Numbered from the stretch's first letter, positions 51,983 through 61,801 are shown. The stretch: DNA of 64,000 bases from Methylobacterium sp. PvR107 (GCF_017833295.1 NZ_JAFIBW010000001.1:6118501-6182500); one strand, 5' to 3'. Notes: generated from the sequence alone by a model not told the origin. Numbers and translations: made by a program.

Positions 51983-52292
51983 GCTGAGTCTCGCGGCCAT
52001 CGTCGCCTCGGCGAGCCCGCCGGCCAGATCCGCCCCGGCGATTCGGCTTCAGGGCGCCGAGATCGTGGCGCTAGCCCTCGCGCCGCCGGCGCCGAAGCCG
52101 GCTTCCACGCTCAAGCAGCGCGCCCGCCAGATGTCGGTCTACCTGGAGCCGCCGGTCTACGATCAGTTGCGGGATCTCGCCTATGCCGAGCGGACCAAGA
52201 TGCACGCGCTCCTGCTGGAAGGTCTCGACCTGCTGTTCAAGCAGCGCGGCGCCCGGTCCATCGCGCAGCTGACCGACACGCAGGGCCGCTGA
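51966..52292 (+). CDS. ribbon-helix-helix partner of the ParA-like ATPase
   Basis: A 108-residue protein. The N-terminal 50 residues are Pro/Ala-rich and flexible. The C-terminal half (LKQRARQMSVYLEPPVYDQLRDLAYAERTKMHALLLEGLDLLFKQRG) is a ribbon-helix-helix DNA-binding domain of the antitoxin-like/ParG kind. Its flexible arm could stimulate the ATPase, as with plasmid ParG. It overlaps the ATPase gene by 17 bases, so the pair is co-produced. Its DNA target may be the AT-rich repeats upstream of the pair. Confidence 0.8.
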   Translation: MSKPPKLSLAAIVASASPPARSAPAIRLQGAEIVALALAPPAPKPASTLKQRARQMSVYLEPPVYDQLRDLAYAERTKMHALLLEGLDLLFKQRGARSIAQLTDTQGR

Positions 52293-52436
52293 GGGCGGTT
52301 CGCGGTCCCAGGGCATCGTACACGACCCGGGCACCCTCGTCGCCGAACGCGGCGCGGGTTCCATCGCCCGTGCGGGCGACCGGACTTACCCGTCGTAGGC
52401 GGCCCGGCTGCAGGACGATGCACGGGTCGCCACGCT

Positions 52437-52562
52437 CGTGCGGGAGAGGGACGGGGTGAGGGATCGGGTCTTTCGGAGAAGGCCCGCCCTGATCGCGCGT
52501 CGATGACGCGCCCGATCCTGAGCGTTCTCGTCCCTCACCCCAACCCACTCCCGCACGGGAGG
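52437..52562. repeat. palindromic intergenic repeat
   Basis: CGTGCGGGAGAGGGACGGGG plus TGAGGGA (52437-52463) and TCCCTCACCCCAACCC plus ACTCCCGCACGGGAGG (52531-52562) are imperfect inverted arms about 67 bases apart. Each arm shares the GGGGTGAGGG / CCCTCACCCC core with the element between urtA and urtB. A member of the same dispersed family. Confidence 0.65.
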
Positions 52563-53201
52563 CGGGGGCCCGTCGCGCCTCGCTGAAGACGATGTGTGCA
52601 GGTCGTAGCCCGCCTGGGCGAGGGGCGCGTTGCGGTCGTCAAAACCCTCGGTGCACCACACGCGTGTCCTGTGATCCCAGGGTCTGAGCACGGCCGCGCG
52701 CGCTGGCGGGATGGGGCCTGCAGCGCGCCGGGCCCGTTCCCCATCCCTTCCGCGAGCGGGGTCGCCCAAGGGGCAGCCTGAATCGGCACGGGTCGGGACG
52801 AGGTCTCGCAGATCGGGACCCCCGCTTCCCTGAGGGGCGCAGCGTCCACGGAGGCCGCCGCCTGGTCGCGCCCCATCACGTCCCGTCACGCCTGCCCTGA
52901 GACCACCTGCCTCGCAGAGGCGGCGGCCGCCTGTTGCGGCCCGATCGGATCGGCTCGGAGCCACGCATCATTCGGGATGACATTTGCGGGCCCAAGGATC
53001 TTTCCGGACGCAAGACCTTGCGAATTTTCCAGGGACTCACTTTTCCTGCGCGATCGACTGACGTCGTGAGGTCATCACGCATCCGATCATTCCGTCGACG
53101 CAAATCGCGAAATCTTCCGCAGAGGTTGATTTCCGGACAACAATTTGCTGCATTTGGTCTCGGCCTGCAGATATCTGACCCGGCAGAGTGCGGAGACTTC
53201 A
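52563..53201. other. intergenic region upstream of the chemoreceptor gene
   Basis: About 640 bases with no supported gene. The first two-thirds are GC-rich and featureless. From about 52960 on the DNA becomes AT-richer (AATTTTCCAGGG, TTGATTTCC) and probably carries the promoter of the chemoreceptor gene. Confidence 0.5.
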
Positions 53202-55226
53202 TTGATCAATTCTTGGTTGAGTCATCTTCGAGCGCCAACTGCTTTCCGCCGCGGCATCAGCCTATCAAGCCGCGCGACGTTCATCGTCCTGGCCGTCGTC
53301 TGCACGTCCTTCATCGCCTGCTCGAGCTACATCTACGCCACGCAATCCGTGATCTTCCGGGCGAGTCTCGAGAAGAGCATGTCCAACCTGAGCGCCGCAT
53401 CGGCGCGCAGCGTCGGCCATTGGTTGACCGGCAAGGTTCAGTTGATCCAGCTCATGGCGCAGCAGAGCGCGGTCGTCGGCGTCGGATCGAAGGTCAGCGA
53501 CGTGCTCGGCTTGCCGCTCCCGCGCGAGACCTTCCTGAGCAGCTACGTGGGCGGGCTGGACGGCCACTTCGTCCAGGTTCCAGCGCTGCCCCTTCCGCCC
53601 GGCTTCGATCCGCGCACGCGGCCCTGGTTCAAGCAAGCCGTCGCGGCGGGCGGGCCGATCCTGACCGAACCCTACATCTCGGCGGGCGGGACGTCGGGGA
53701 AAGACGAATTCACGATTACCGTGGCGACCCCGGTCCTGGACAGCACGCACACTCTCCTCGGTGTGCTCGGCGGCGATTTCGACCTCGCCGGGCTCGCCCG
53801 GCTGATCGGGGGGATCGAGGAATCGGGAACGGGCGGGCCAAGCTACGGCTACCTGGTTTCCGGCGCGGGCAACGTGCTGATCCATCCCCGCGGCGCGCTC
53901 GTCGGCAAGCCGCTCACGGATCTGATCGCCGGGCCGCTCCCCAAGATCGAGCCGGGCACCGTGCTGGAGACCCATGAGGGCGACAGGGCGACCTACACGG
54001 TCTTCGCCCGCATTCCGAACCTGCCCCCGTCTCTCGACTGGTATTTCGCCCTCTCGGTCGACGGCGCCACGGTCGCCGCACCGATCACCCGCATGGCCCG
54101 GGACATGGCTTGGTCCACCCTGATCGCCCTGGCTCTGGTCGCCCTCGTGGTCAGCCAGATGATGGTGCGGATCGTGGCACGTCCGCTGAACCGGCTGGTC
54201 GCGGATCTGCAGCGGATGAGCCGGGGCGAGCGTGACGCCGCCATCGCCGAGGCGCAGCGCCGGGACGAGATCGGGCTGGTCGGACGGGCCGTGGAGGGCA
54301 TCCGGGCCCTGGTGGCGGAGAAGGCCCGCGCGGAGGCGGAGGTCCGGCGCTCGACCGCAGAGGCGGCGGCGGGCGAGCGCCGGGGCGCGATGCTCGCGCT
54401 GGCCGACGGGTTCGAGCGGGCGGTGGGCGCCGTGACCGGCTCGGTGGCGGCCGCGGCGGCGGCGCTGCAGGAGACCGCGCGGATTCTGAGCGCCAGCGCG
54501 GGCGAGGCGGCCGCGCAATCGGCCGGGGCGGCCGCCGCGGCCGGGCAGGCCGCCGCCAACGTCCGCATGGTGGCGGCCGCCGCCGAGCAGCTCGGTGCGA
54601 GCGTGCAGGAGATCGCCGGTCAGGTGGCGGGCTCGTCGCGCCTCGCCCAGACGGCGGTGGGCGAGGCGGACCGGACGGGCGGTCTGATGCAGGACCTGTC
54701 CGAGGCCGTGTCCCGGATCGGCGAGGCCGCCGGGCTGATCGCCGCGATCGCCGGCCAGACCAACCTGCTCGCGCTGAACGCCACGATCGAGGCGGCGCGC
54801 GCCGGCGAGGCGGGCCGGGGCTTCGCCGTGGTGGCGGCCGAGGTCAAGGCGCTGGCCGGCCAGACGGCGCGGGCCACCGAGGCGATCACCGGGCACATCG
54901 CGCGCATCCAGGGCTCGACCGGGCAGGCGAGCGCGGCGATCGGCGGAGTCGTCGAGCGCATCCGGGACCTCAACGCCGTGACCGGCTCGGTGGCGGCGGC
55001 GGTGGAGCAGCAGGGCGCGGCCACGCAGGAGATCGTGCGCCATGTCGGTCAGGCCGCGATCGGCACCGACGCGGTCACGGCCAACATCACCGGCGTCGCC
55101 GATGCGGCCGGGCAGACCGGCACGGCCGCCCAGCAGGTCCTGGCCTCCGCGACCGAGCTGACCCGGCAATCCGACCGGCTCGGCCAGGAGGTCGCCCGCT
55201 TTCTCGAGACCGTCCGCGCGGCCTGA
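53202..55226 (+). CDS. methyl-accepting chemotaxis protein with dCache-type sensor
   Basis: A 674-residue transmembrane chemoreceptor. TM1 is [22 protein letters not shown]. The periplasmic Cache domain (about residues 45-290) has the [29 protein letters not shown]...[10 protein letters not shown] motif that lines small-ligand pockets in dCache_1 sensors. TM2 is [18 protein letters not shown], followed by a HAMP and coiled coil. The signalling hairpin has [50 protein letters not shown]. The start is TTG at 53202, with GGAG at 53192-53195. No C-terminal pentapeptide for CheR tethering is visible. Ligand unknown; amino acids or organic acids are usual for this sensor type. Confidence 0.9.
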   Translation: MINSWLSHLRAPTAFRRGISLSSRATFIVLAVVCTSFIACSSYIYATQSVIFRASLEKSMSNLSAASARSVGHWLTGKVQLIQLMAQQSAVVGVGSKVSDVLGLPLPRETFLSSYVGGLDGHFVQVPALPLPPGFDPRTRPWFKQAVAAGGPILTEPYISAGGTSGKDEFTITVATPVLDSTHTLLGVLGGDFDLAGLARLIGGIEESGTGGPSYGYLVSGAGNVLIHPRGALVGKPLTDLIAGPLPKIEPGTVLETHEGDRATYTVFARIPNLPPSLDWYFALSVDGATVAAPITRMARDMAWSTLIALALVALVVSQMMVRIVARPLNRLVADLQRMSRGERDAAIAEAQRRDEIGLVGRAVEGIRALVAEKARAEAEVRRSTAEAAAGERRGAMLALADGFERAVGAVTGSVAAAAAALQETARILSASAGEAAAQSAGAAAAAGQAAANVRMVAAAAEQLGASVQEIAGQVAGSSRLAQTAVGEADRTGGLMQDLSEAVSRIGEAAGLIAAIAGQTNLLALNATIEAARAGEAGRGFAVVAAEVKALAGQTARATEAITGHIARIQGSTGQASAAIGGVVERIRDLNAVTGSVAAAVEQQGAATQEIVRHVGQAAIGTDAVTANITGVADAAGQTGTAAQQVLASATELTRQSDRLGQEVARFLETVRAA

Positions 55227-55389
55227 ACGGCACGCGGGGCCGGGGCCTGAACCCCGGCTGCCGGCAGCGTTCAGGCTTCCTTTACGCAACCGATACAAGT
55301 GTGGGTGGACCCGGCCGGTGCTCGTTCGCACGGCCGGATTCGGTCCGCCGCCGGACCCCGGTCACGCGTAGAGTTTGGTGAACCCCACG

Positions 55390-56691
55390 ATGGTGCGCAC
55401 GACCCTTCCCCGGCCTGCGCGCCTCGCCCTGCGGCTCCTGGCCGTCTCGGGCGTGGCCCTGGCCACGGCCAATTGCGCCACCAATCCCCAGCAGCAGAAG
55501 CTCAGCACCGGCAACGGCGTCGACCCGAAATACGGGGTCAAGGCGAGCCCGCGCCTCTACAACGAGGGCGACGTGATCCCGAAGGGCGGCGGTCGCCGCT
55601 ACACCGGCAAGCCCTACGTGGTCGCCGGCCAGACCTACGTGCCCAAGGAGGATCCGAACGGCTACGTGCGCGAGGGCCTCGCCTCCTGGTACGGCTCGGC
55701 CTTCCACGGGCGCATGACCGCCAACGGCGAGGTGTTCGACCGGCACTCGATCGCGGCCGCCCACCCGACCCTGCCGCTGCCGAGCTACGCACGGGTGACC
55801 AACCTCGAGAACGGCTACTCGATGGTGGTGCGCGTCAACGACCGCGGCCCCTACCATGCCGGCCGCGTCATGGACGTCTCGGAGGAGGCGGCCGACGCGC
55901 TGGGCTTCCACCGCCGCGGCACCGCGCATGTGCGCGTCGAGTATGTCGGCAAGGCCTCGGTCGCCGGCAGCGACGACCGCAAGCTGCTCGCGAGCCTGCG
56001 CACCGACGGGCGTCCCGCCGGCCGCTCCGCCGTGATGGTGGCCGATCTCGGCCCGACCGAGGACACGGAACGCTACACGCGCTCCGCCCCGGCGCTCGCC
56101 TTCAAGCCGGCCCAGGATTCCGCTCCGGAGCCCGCTGAAACGCCGGCGCCCCGGCCCGAGAGGGCGGCCCCGGTGCGCGCGCCGATCGTGCTCGCCTCGG
56201 CGGCCGTGACGGTCCCGGCGGCCGTGCAGCCCACCGCGACGCGGGTGCGGGAGTTCCGGCCGCAGCCCGTGCCGGCGGCCGCATCACGGGGCACCGCCCC
56301 GACGGTGGCGGGCCTCAACCCGGCCCTGGCCCATGGCGCGCCGCCGGCGACGGGGCGCGGGACCGTCCTGAGGACCGCCGCGGCGGGCCACATGGCGCCC
56401 GTGCAGGCCGCCCTGCGGCCGACCGCATCGCCCGGCCCCGCGCGGCTCGCCAAGGCCGGTCCCGCAGCGCTGCCGCCCGCGGCCAAGCTCGCCATGGCGC
56501 GCCTCGCCAGTGCGGCGGCGCCGAAAGCCCCCGCGGCGGCGGCGAAAGCCCCCGCGGGCGCGGCTTTCCCGTCCAGGGCCTCCGGAACCGCGGGGATCAC
56601 CAAGATTGCCGCGACCGCCCGGTCGGCGACACCGGCCAAGGGGGCGGCGCCCGCCGGCGCGCACCACCCCCGCCTCGCCGGGATCTACTGA
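55390..56691 (+). CDS. rlpA: RlpA-like septal ring lipoprotein
   Basis: A 433-residue outer-membrane lipoprotein. Signal peptide RLALRLLAVSGVALATANC, with the lipobox L-A-T-A-N-C just before Cys. The double-psi beta-barrel (GLASWYGSAFHGRMTANGEVFDRHSIAAAHPTLPLPSYARVTNLENGYSMVVRVNDRGPYHAGRVMDVSEEAADALGF) is the lytic-transglycosylase-like core with catalytic Asp. There is no SPOR domain; instead a long Ala/Pro-rich tail of about 220 residues follows, unlike E. coli RlpA. First of the rlpA-dacC-tmk-holB block. ATG 55390 is chosen; GTG 55378 is possible. Confidence 0.87.
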   Translation: MVRTTLPRPARLALRLLAVSGVALATANCATNPQQQKLSTGNGVDPKYGVKASPRLYNEGDVIPKGGGRRYTGKPYVVAGQTYVPKEDPNGYVREGLASWYGSAFHGRMTANGEVFDRHSIAAAHPTLPLPSYARVTNLENGYSMVVRVNDRGPYHAGRVMDVSEEAADALGFHRRGTAHVRVEYVGKASVAGSDDRKLLASLRTDGRPAGRSAVMVADLGPTEDTERYTRSAPALAFKPAQDSAPEPAETPAPRPERAAPVRAPIVLASAAVTVPAAVQPTATRVREFRPQPVPAAASRGTAPTVAGLNPALAHGAPPATGRGTVLRTAAAGHMAPVQAALRPTASPGPARLAKAGPAALPPAAKLAMARLASAAAPKAPAAAAKAPAGAAFPSRASGTAGITKIAATARSATPAKGAAPAGAHHPRLAGIY

Positions 56692-56848
56692 GGCCGGCCC
56701 GACGGCGGCCCCCGCCGTCGGCTGCCACTGGATCGCGATGCGGCATTTCGCATTCGATCCCAGCGCGAAACCGTAATATGGTCACGCTTGTTATCCGGAA
56801 ACGGCCGAGGCTCTCGCGGCCCGACGGCAGGCGTGGGACGGAACGGCG

Positions 56849-58081
56849 ATGCGCAGACCCCTTCTCACCCTCCTCGCGGCCGCCTGCGCCCTTGCCGCCG
56901 GCCTTTCCGCCGCTGCCGCCCAGGGCTTCCAGACCGCGGCCCCGCACGCGATCCTGATCGACGCCGATTCCGGCTCGGTCCTGTTCGAGAAGGCCGCCGA
57001 CGAGCGCTTCTCCCCGGCCAGCATGGCCAAGCTGATGACCACCGACATCGTGTTCGAGGCGCTGAAATCCGGCCGCCTGTCGATGGACACCGAGTTCACC
57101 GTCACCGAGGACGCGTGGAAGCGCGGCGGCGCGGGCGGCGGCGGCTCGTCGATGTTCGCGCAGGTCAACAGCCGCATCAAGATGGCGGACCTGCTGCGCG
57201 GCCTGATCGTGCAGTCGGGCAACGACGCGGCGATCACCATCGCGGAGAACATGGCCGGGTCGGAGGAATCCTTCGCGGGGCTGATGAACCAGCGCGCCAA
57301 GGAGATCGGGCTGACCAACTCGACCTTCCGCAACGCCACCGGCTACGCGGCGCCCGACCAGAAGGTCACGGCCCGGGACATGGCCAAGCTCGCGCTGCAC
57401 ATCATCGAGACCTATCCGGATTACTACAAGATCTTCGCCGAGAAGGAGTTCACCTGGAACAAGATCCGCCAGCAGAACCGCAACCCGCTGCTGACCCTCG
57501 ACATCGGCGCGGACGGGCTCAAGACCGGCTACCTGGAGGAATCCGGCTACGCGCTCACCGGCTCGGCGGTGCAGAACGGCCAGCGGCTCGTGCTGGTGGT
57601 CTCGGGCCTCAAGACCGCCCGGGACCGCGCCGCCGAATCGCGCAAGCTGATGGAATGGGGTTTTCGCGCCTTCGAGCCCCGGCAGATCTTCGCGCCGGGC
57701 GAGACCGTGGCCGAGGCCTCGGTGTTCGGCGGCCAGTCGGGCTCGGTGCCGCTGGTGGCGAAGAAGCCCGTGCGGGTGCTGCTGCCGCGGGGCTCCAGCG
57801 ACCGGGTCAGCGCCAGGGCGATCTATACCGGGCCGCTCATCGCCCCCGTGGCGGAAGGCCAGCGGGTCGGGATCCTGCGCGTCCAGCGCGGCGACACCGT
57901 CGCCCTCGACCAGCCGCTCTTCGCCGGCGCCGCGGTGGAGCCCGGCACCCTGACGCAGCGGGCGATGGATGCGGCGCTGGAATTCGGCACCGGCCTCGTC
58001 CGCAAGGCCCTCGACCGGGCCGGCAAGGGCAGCGACAAGGGGGGCGACAAGGGGGCTGCCGGGGCGGCCAACCCGTCGTGA
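56849..58081 (+). CDS. dacC: D-alanyl-D-alanine carboxypeptidase (PBP5/6 type)
   Basis: A 410-residue periplasmic penicillin-binding protein that trims the terminal D-Ala from peptidoglycan stems. Signal peptide PLLTLLAAACALAAGLSAAAAQG. Catalytic motifs: S58-M-A-K61, S123-G-N125 and K225-T-G. The PBP5_C beta domain follows (about residues 275-365), then an amphipathic membrane-anchor helix and a Lys/Gly repeat tail (DRAGKGSDKGGDKGAAG). Its distance to tmk (11 bases) suggests one operon. The exact dac letter (dacA/C) is uncertain. Confidence 0.9.
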   Translation: MRRPLLTLLAAACALAAGLSAAAAQGFQTAAPHAILIDADSGSVLFEKAADERFSPASMAKLMTTDIVFEALKSGRLSMDTEFTVTEDAWKRGGAGGGGSSMFAQVNSRIKMADLLRGLIVQSGNDAAITIAENMAGSEESFAGLMNQRAKEIGLTNSTFRNATGYAAPDQKVTARDMAKLALHIIETYPDYYKIFAEKEFTWNKIRQQNRNPLLTLDIGADGLKTGYLEESGYALTGSAVQNGQRLVLVVSGLKTARDRAAESRKLMEWGFRAFEPRQIFAPGETVAEASVFGGQSGSVPLVAKKPVRVLLPRGSSDRVSARAIYTGPLIAPVAEGQRVGILRVQRGDTVALDQPLFAGAAVEPGTLTQRAMDAALEFGTGLVRKALDRAGKGSDKGGDKGAAGAANPS

Positions 58082-58091
58082 CGGCGCGCGC

Positions 58092-58814
58092 GTGACCGTG
58101 CCGCGGCCCGGGAATCCCGCGCAGGCGGGCGGCGCCTTCATCACCTTCGAGGGCGGGGAGGGCGCCGGCAAGTCGACCCAGATCGCCCGCCTCGCCGCGA
58201 CTTTGCGCGTGCGATCGGGCCGGCCCGTCTGCGTGACGCGCGAGCCCGGCGGCTCGCCGCGGGCGGAGGAGATCCGCACGGCGCTGCTCGACGGCGTCGC
58301 CAAGCCCTACGGCCCCTTCGCGGAGGCCCTGCTGTTCAGCGCCGCCCGGATCGACCATCTCGACCGGCTGATCCGCCCGGCTTTGCGCCGGGGCGAGACC
58401 GTGCTGTGCGACCGCTTCATCGACTCGACCCGGGCCTATCAGGGCGCCGCCGGGGGGCTCGATCCCGGGCTCGTGGATGCCCTGGAACGGGTCGTCGTCG
58501 GCCCGACCCGGCCCGACCTCACCCTGATCCTCGACCTCGCCCCCGAGGCCGGCCTCGCCCGCGCGGCCGGGCGCGGCGCCCGGACGGGGCAGGGGGCCGA
58601 CCGGTTCGAGGCCGAGGCCCTCGACTTCCACGTCCGGCTGCGGGAGGCCTTCCTGGCGATCGCCCGGGCCGAGCCGGAGCGCTGCGCGGTGATCGACGCG
58701 TCCCGCGATCCCGACGCGGTCGAGGCGGCGATCCGCGCCGCCGTCGCGTCCCGGCTGCCGGCGCTCCTGCCCGACCGGCCGGAGGCGGAGGGCAGAAGCG
58801 GCGATGCGGCGTGA
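58092..58814 (+). CDS. tmk: thymidylate kinase
   Basis: A 240-residue enzyme phosphorylating dTMP to dTDP. P-loop FEGGEGAGKST (19-29); TREPGGSPRAEEIR in the dTMP-binding site; LLFSAARIDHLDRLIRPAL and the DRF motif LCDRFIDSTRAYQG; the LID region is GRGARTGQGADRFEAE. The start is GTG at 58092; a second in-frame GTG is six bases later. Followed by a 14-bp tandem repeat and holB, the classic tmk-holB pairing. Confidence 0.93.
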   Translation: MTVPRPGNPAQAGGAFITFEGGEGAGKSTQIARLAATLRVRSGRPVCVTREPGGSPRAEEIRTALLDGVAKPYGPFAEALLFSAARIDHLDRLIRPALRRGETVLCDRFIDSTRAYQGAAGGLDPGLVDALERVVVGPTRPDLTLILDLAPEAGLARAAGRGARTGQGADRFEAEALDFHVRLREAFLAIARAEPERCAVIDASRDPDAVEAAIRAAVASRLPALLPDRPEAEGRSGDAA

Positions 58815-58921
58815 GTTGCGGTGCGACGCCATACCCGGCCCGACCGGTTCCATCCCCGTCGGCAACCGTGTCGGCGGCCCCGGCGGGAGCGCCGAGCCGA
58901 CCCGAACCCGCGGGCAGCGCC

Positions 58922-58995
58922 CTGAAGCCCGTCCCATGAAGCCTGCCCCATGAAGCCCGTCCCATGAAGCCCGTCCCATGAAGCCCGTCCCATGA
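58922..58995 (+). repeat. 14-bp tandem repeat of chained mini-ORFs leading into holB
   Basis: The unit ATGAAGCCCGTCCC starts at 58936 (variant CCTGCCCC), 58950, 58964 and 58978, with a CTG-initial copy at 58922 and the first bases of a sixth at 58992, which is the holB start. Each full unit reads M-K-P-V-P-stop (M-K-P-A-P-stop in the variant), and its TGA overlaps the next ATG as ATGA. The 14-bp period shifts the frame each time. The result is a ladder of five-codon ORFs whose last stop overlaps the holB ATG. Confidence 0.9.
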
Positions 58996-60044
58996 AGCCC
59001 GCCGACCGCGCCGCCGACGATGTCGAGCCCGGGGACCTCCCCGGGATCCCGCGCCCGCGCGAAACCCTGGGGCTGGTCGGCCACGCGGCCGCCGCCGAGT
59101 CCTTCGCGGCCGCGATCGCGGCGGGGCGCCTGCACCATGCCTGGCTGATCGGGGGCGCCCCGGGCATCGGCAAGGCGACCCTGGCCTACCGGGTCGCCCG
59201 GCGCCTGCTCGCCTACCCCGCGGGCGGGGGCCCGGCCGGCCTCGACGTGCCGGCGGGCAATGCCGTCACCGGCAAGGTGGCGGGCCTGTCGCACCCGAAT
59301 CTCGTGGTCCTGCGCCGCCACCGGGTCGCCGGCGCCAAGGCGCTGCCGACCAAGATCTCGGTCGACATGGTGCGCCGGGCGCTCGACCTGTTCGCCGCGA
59401 CGGCCACGGATTCCGGCTGGCGCGTCTGCATCCTCGACAGCGCCGAGGACCTGAACGTCAACGCCGCCAACGCCCTGCTCAAGGTCCTGGAGGAGCCGCC
59501 GCCCCGCGCGCTGTTCCTGATCCTGTCCCACCAGCCCGGCCGGCTGCTCCCGACCATCCGCTCCCGCTGCCGGGCGCTGATGCTGCGCTCCCTCCCGGCC
59601 GAGGACGTCGCCCGGGTGGTGCGCGGCCTGCCCGAGCCCTTCCCGCAGCCCGACGAGACCGCCCTGGCCCGGGCGCTGGCCCAGTGCGAGGGCTCGGTCG
59701 CCCGCGCGCTCGCGATGCTCGACCCGGTCACGTCCGGCCTCGTGGCCGAGATCGAGACCCTGCTGGCCCGGGCGCGCAATCCCGACTGGGGCCGGGTGCT
59801 CAAGCTCGCCGAGACCCTGGCGGGCCGCGACGCCGAGGCGCGGTTCGAGGCCGCCCAGGACGCGGTGCTGCGCTTCGTCTCGGCCGAGCTCGACCGGCGC
59901 CGGGACGAGCCCCCGGCCCGCCTCGCCGCCCTGGTCGAGGTCGCCGACCGGTTCGGCCGCACCGCCCGGGAGGCGGCGATCTACAACCTCGACCGGCGCC
60001 CGGTGGTGCTGTCGCTGTTCGGGGATCTGGCGGAGGTGGGGTAG
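58992..60044 (+). CDS. holB: DNA polymerase III subunit delta prime
   Basis: A 350-residue clamp-loader subunit. It begins MKPADRAADDVEPGDLPGIPRPRETLGLVGHAAAAESF, as in other Rhizobiales HolB. The P-loop GGAPGIGKAT (54-63) is followed by AYRVARRLL. The AAA+ domain has WRVCILDSAEDLNVNAANALLKVLEEPPPRALFLILSHQPGRLLPTIRSRCRALML (sensor 1 and the SRC motif), then the delta-prime C-terminal helical domain. There is no normal Shine-Dalgarno site; the ATG is the last of a series of tandemly repeated ATGs whose mini-ORF stops overlap it. Stop at 60042-60044. Confidence 0.93.
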   Translation: MKPADRAADDVEPGDLPGIPRPRETLGLVGHAAAAESFAAAIAAGRLHHAWLIGGAPGIGKATLAYRVARRLLAYPAGGGPAGLDVPAGNAVTGKVAGLSHPNLVVLRRHRVAGAKALPTKISVDMVRRALDLFAATATDSGWRVCILDSAEDLNVNAANALLKVLEEPPPRALFLILSHQPGRLLPTIRSRCRALMLRSLPAEDVARVVRGLPEPFPQPDETALARALAQCEGSVARALAMLDPVTSGLVAEIETLLARARNPDWGRVLKLAETLAGRDAEARFEAAQDAVLRFVSAELDRRRDEPPARLAALVEVADRFGRTAREAAIYNLDRRPVVLSLFGDLAEVG

Positions 60045-60088
60045 GGCCTCGTTCCCGCGTTATCCATTTCCGAACGCCGGCGGTCACC

Positions 60089-60936
60089 TTATCGGCCGAT
60101 GCTCTCACGCCCCGCCGCCGCGCACTCCTGGTTGAGCGCGAAGAGCCGCGCCAGAAGCTCCTCGTCGGAGAGATCGGTCGGCAGGCCGTAGGCCTGCGGC
60201 GTCGAGGCGGCAGTGGATTGCGTCCAGCCACGCCGGACGCTCGTTGTCGAGCTTGGTCAGCGTCCGCGTCTTGAGGGTTTTCGCGGCCTCCGCATCCTGG
60301 GGCAGCATGCAGTCGGGGTAGCGTTTGGGTTGCCCCGCCTCCAGCATCGCGGCCGTAGATCGGCCGGTCGAGGAAATGGGCCACCGCCCGGGGATCGTGC
60401 CGACGCTCCTGCAGGCGCTTGCCCAGCTCGCCGAACCGGGTGGCGACCTCCGCGGCCAGCGCCTGCGGGCTCAGGTCCGGCTTCAGCGCGTCCGAGCCGC
60501 GGAAGACATGGCGACGTCCGTCCAGGGGCGACGGCTCGCGCAGGTCGTCGAAACCGTCGGTGAGGGTACGCCGGACCGTGTTCGTCCAGTTGGTGTGGAC
60601 GAGGATCCGCTCCATGTCGCAGACGACGAGGTAGGGCGGGTTCGCCGGATCGGGAGCGTCGATCTGGAGCTGGCGCAGGGCGGCGCTCAGGTCCTTGTGC
60701 TGGCCCTTGTACGCGGCCGCGAAGCAGCCGCGCTTCCACACGTCGGCCCAACCATCGCCGCCGCCGGCCTTCCGGACACCGCGCTCGAAGCGAGAGGTCG
60801 CGCCGGTGGCATCCTCCTCGGCGGGCGTCGTCTCCCCCAGGAAATGTCGGAGGTCGCTAAAGCGCTCCTGCGCGCCCTGGCGCTCGCGCAGCTCGCTGCG
60901 GCTCGCCTTCTCGATGAAGGCGGCGGGGGTCAGCGG
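60089..60936 (-). pseudogene. remnant of an MmeI-like DNA methyltransferase gene
   Basis: The frame from about 60936 to 60345 encodes the N-terminus of the large MmeI-type restriction-methylation proteins: LTPAAFIEKASRSELRERQGAQERFSDL, FLGETTPAEEDATGATSRFERG, GGGDGWADVWKRGCFAAAYKGQHKDL, DMERILVHTNWTN and HDPRAVAHFLDRPIY. It then jumps to the extreme C-terminus in shifted frames (YPDCMLPQDAEAAKTLKTRTLTKLDNERPAWLD, then YGLPTDLSDEELLARLFALNQE and a TAA at 60089). Roughly 600-700 central residues, including the methylase core, are gone. It lies against the flow between holB and metG. Confidence 0.8.
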
Positions 60937-60960
60937 CTCGGCGCGGGCTCGGCTTTGCCA

Positions 60961-61801
60961 TGTCGCGCCGGCCGCCGCCAGCGAACCGATCCGGCCGGCA
61001 CGGAAACCGCTCCGGACAAGTCCGCACCGGCCACCTCTACAGCCGGCGGCACGCCGTCCGTCCCTTGACAATATTCCTATTCTGTGCTTCCTAGCCGCAC
61101 CTGCCCACGGCGGTTCGGGAGCGATCCCGGGGCGTCCTTCATGGGTCCCGTGCGGTGGCTGACCGGGCGGGTCCGGGGGTGGGGCGGCGCCCGCGTCGGT
61201 GGCTCTCAGCCGCCATCGCCCCGGGCGGCGTGCCCGGTACGGGGCGTGTCTCGGTGGCGGGCGTGAGACCGGGCGGCCCTTGGCCCGGCGGGGGCGGAAA
61301 TGCCCCCGCGCCGACCCGCCTCTGGGCCGACCCTACGCATCCTGCGGATCCGCCCACGACGAGGCGGGCGAACGGCTGGAAGGCCACGGAGAGTGATAGC
61401 GGGTTCCGGAGGCGCGTGCGCCTCGCCTGAGACCGCTTGGCAGGCCGGCGCAGGACCGGGACGTCGCACAGACGCCGCGACGAGAAAGACGGCACCGGCC
61501 GGGGACCATGCCCGGCCGGTGCCGCGGGCGCCGCGGGGATCGGATCCCGCGCGTTGACTGGCCGACACCTGGGTTCCCGCGGCGTCCCGCGTCCCCTGTG
61601 GTCGCTTCTTGGGCCATGCCCCCGGCGCCAAACGGCGCGCGGGGACGATCGCGCATGGCGGGAGGGGGCCGGGGATCCCCCGCCTCCCGGGCCGGCCGAC
61701 GACGCGATGGCGCCGGTCCCGCGGGCGGCAACGGTTGCGTCCCGGCTCCGGCCGCGCGACAACGCGGGCAGCCTTCCGCGCTCATCCGGAACACCACAGA
61801 C
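60961..61801. other. non-coding stretch between the methyltransferase relic and metG
   Basis: About 840 bases without a credible gene on either strand. The one clear structure is a perfect 13-bp inverted repeat, GGCACCGGCCGGG (61491-61503) / CCCGGCCGGTGCC (61511-61523), with a 7-base loop. Read leftwards it is followed by GTCTTTCTC, so it might be a weak leftward terminator; read rightwards it would be a hairpin in the metG leader. The rest is probably debris of the insertion that separated holB and metG. Confidence 0.45.

Noticed and set aside
52563..53144. Small genes in the gap before the chemoreceptor
   Set aside because: Open frames exist on both strands, but none has a ribosome site, a consistent composition or a recognisable motif.
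61491..61523. A riboswitch or T-box controlling metG
   Set aside because: Only a single perfect hairpin is present, without conserved T-box or SAM riboswitch sequence blocks, and T-boxes are not typical of this group.
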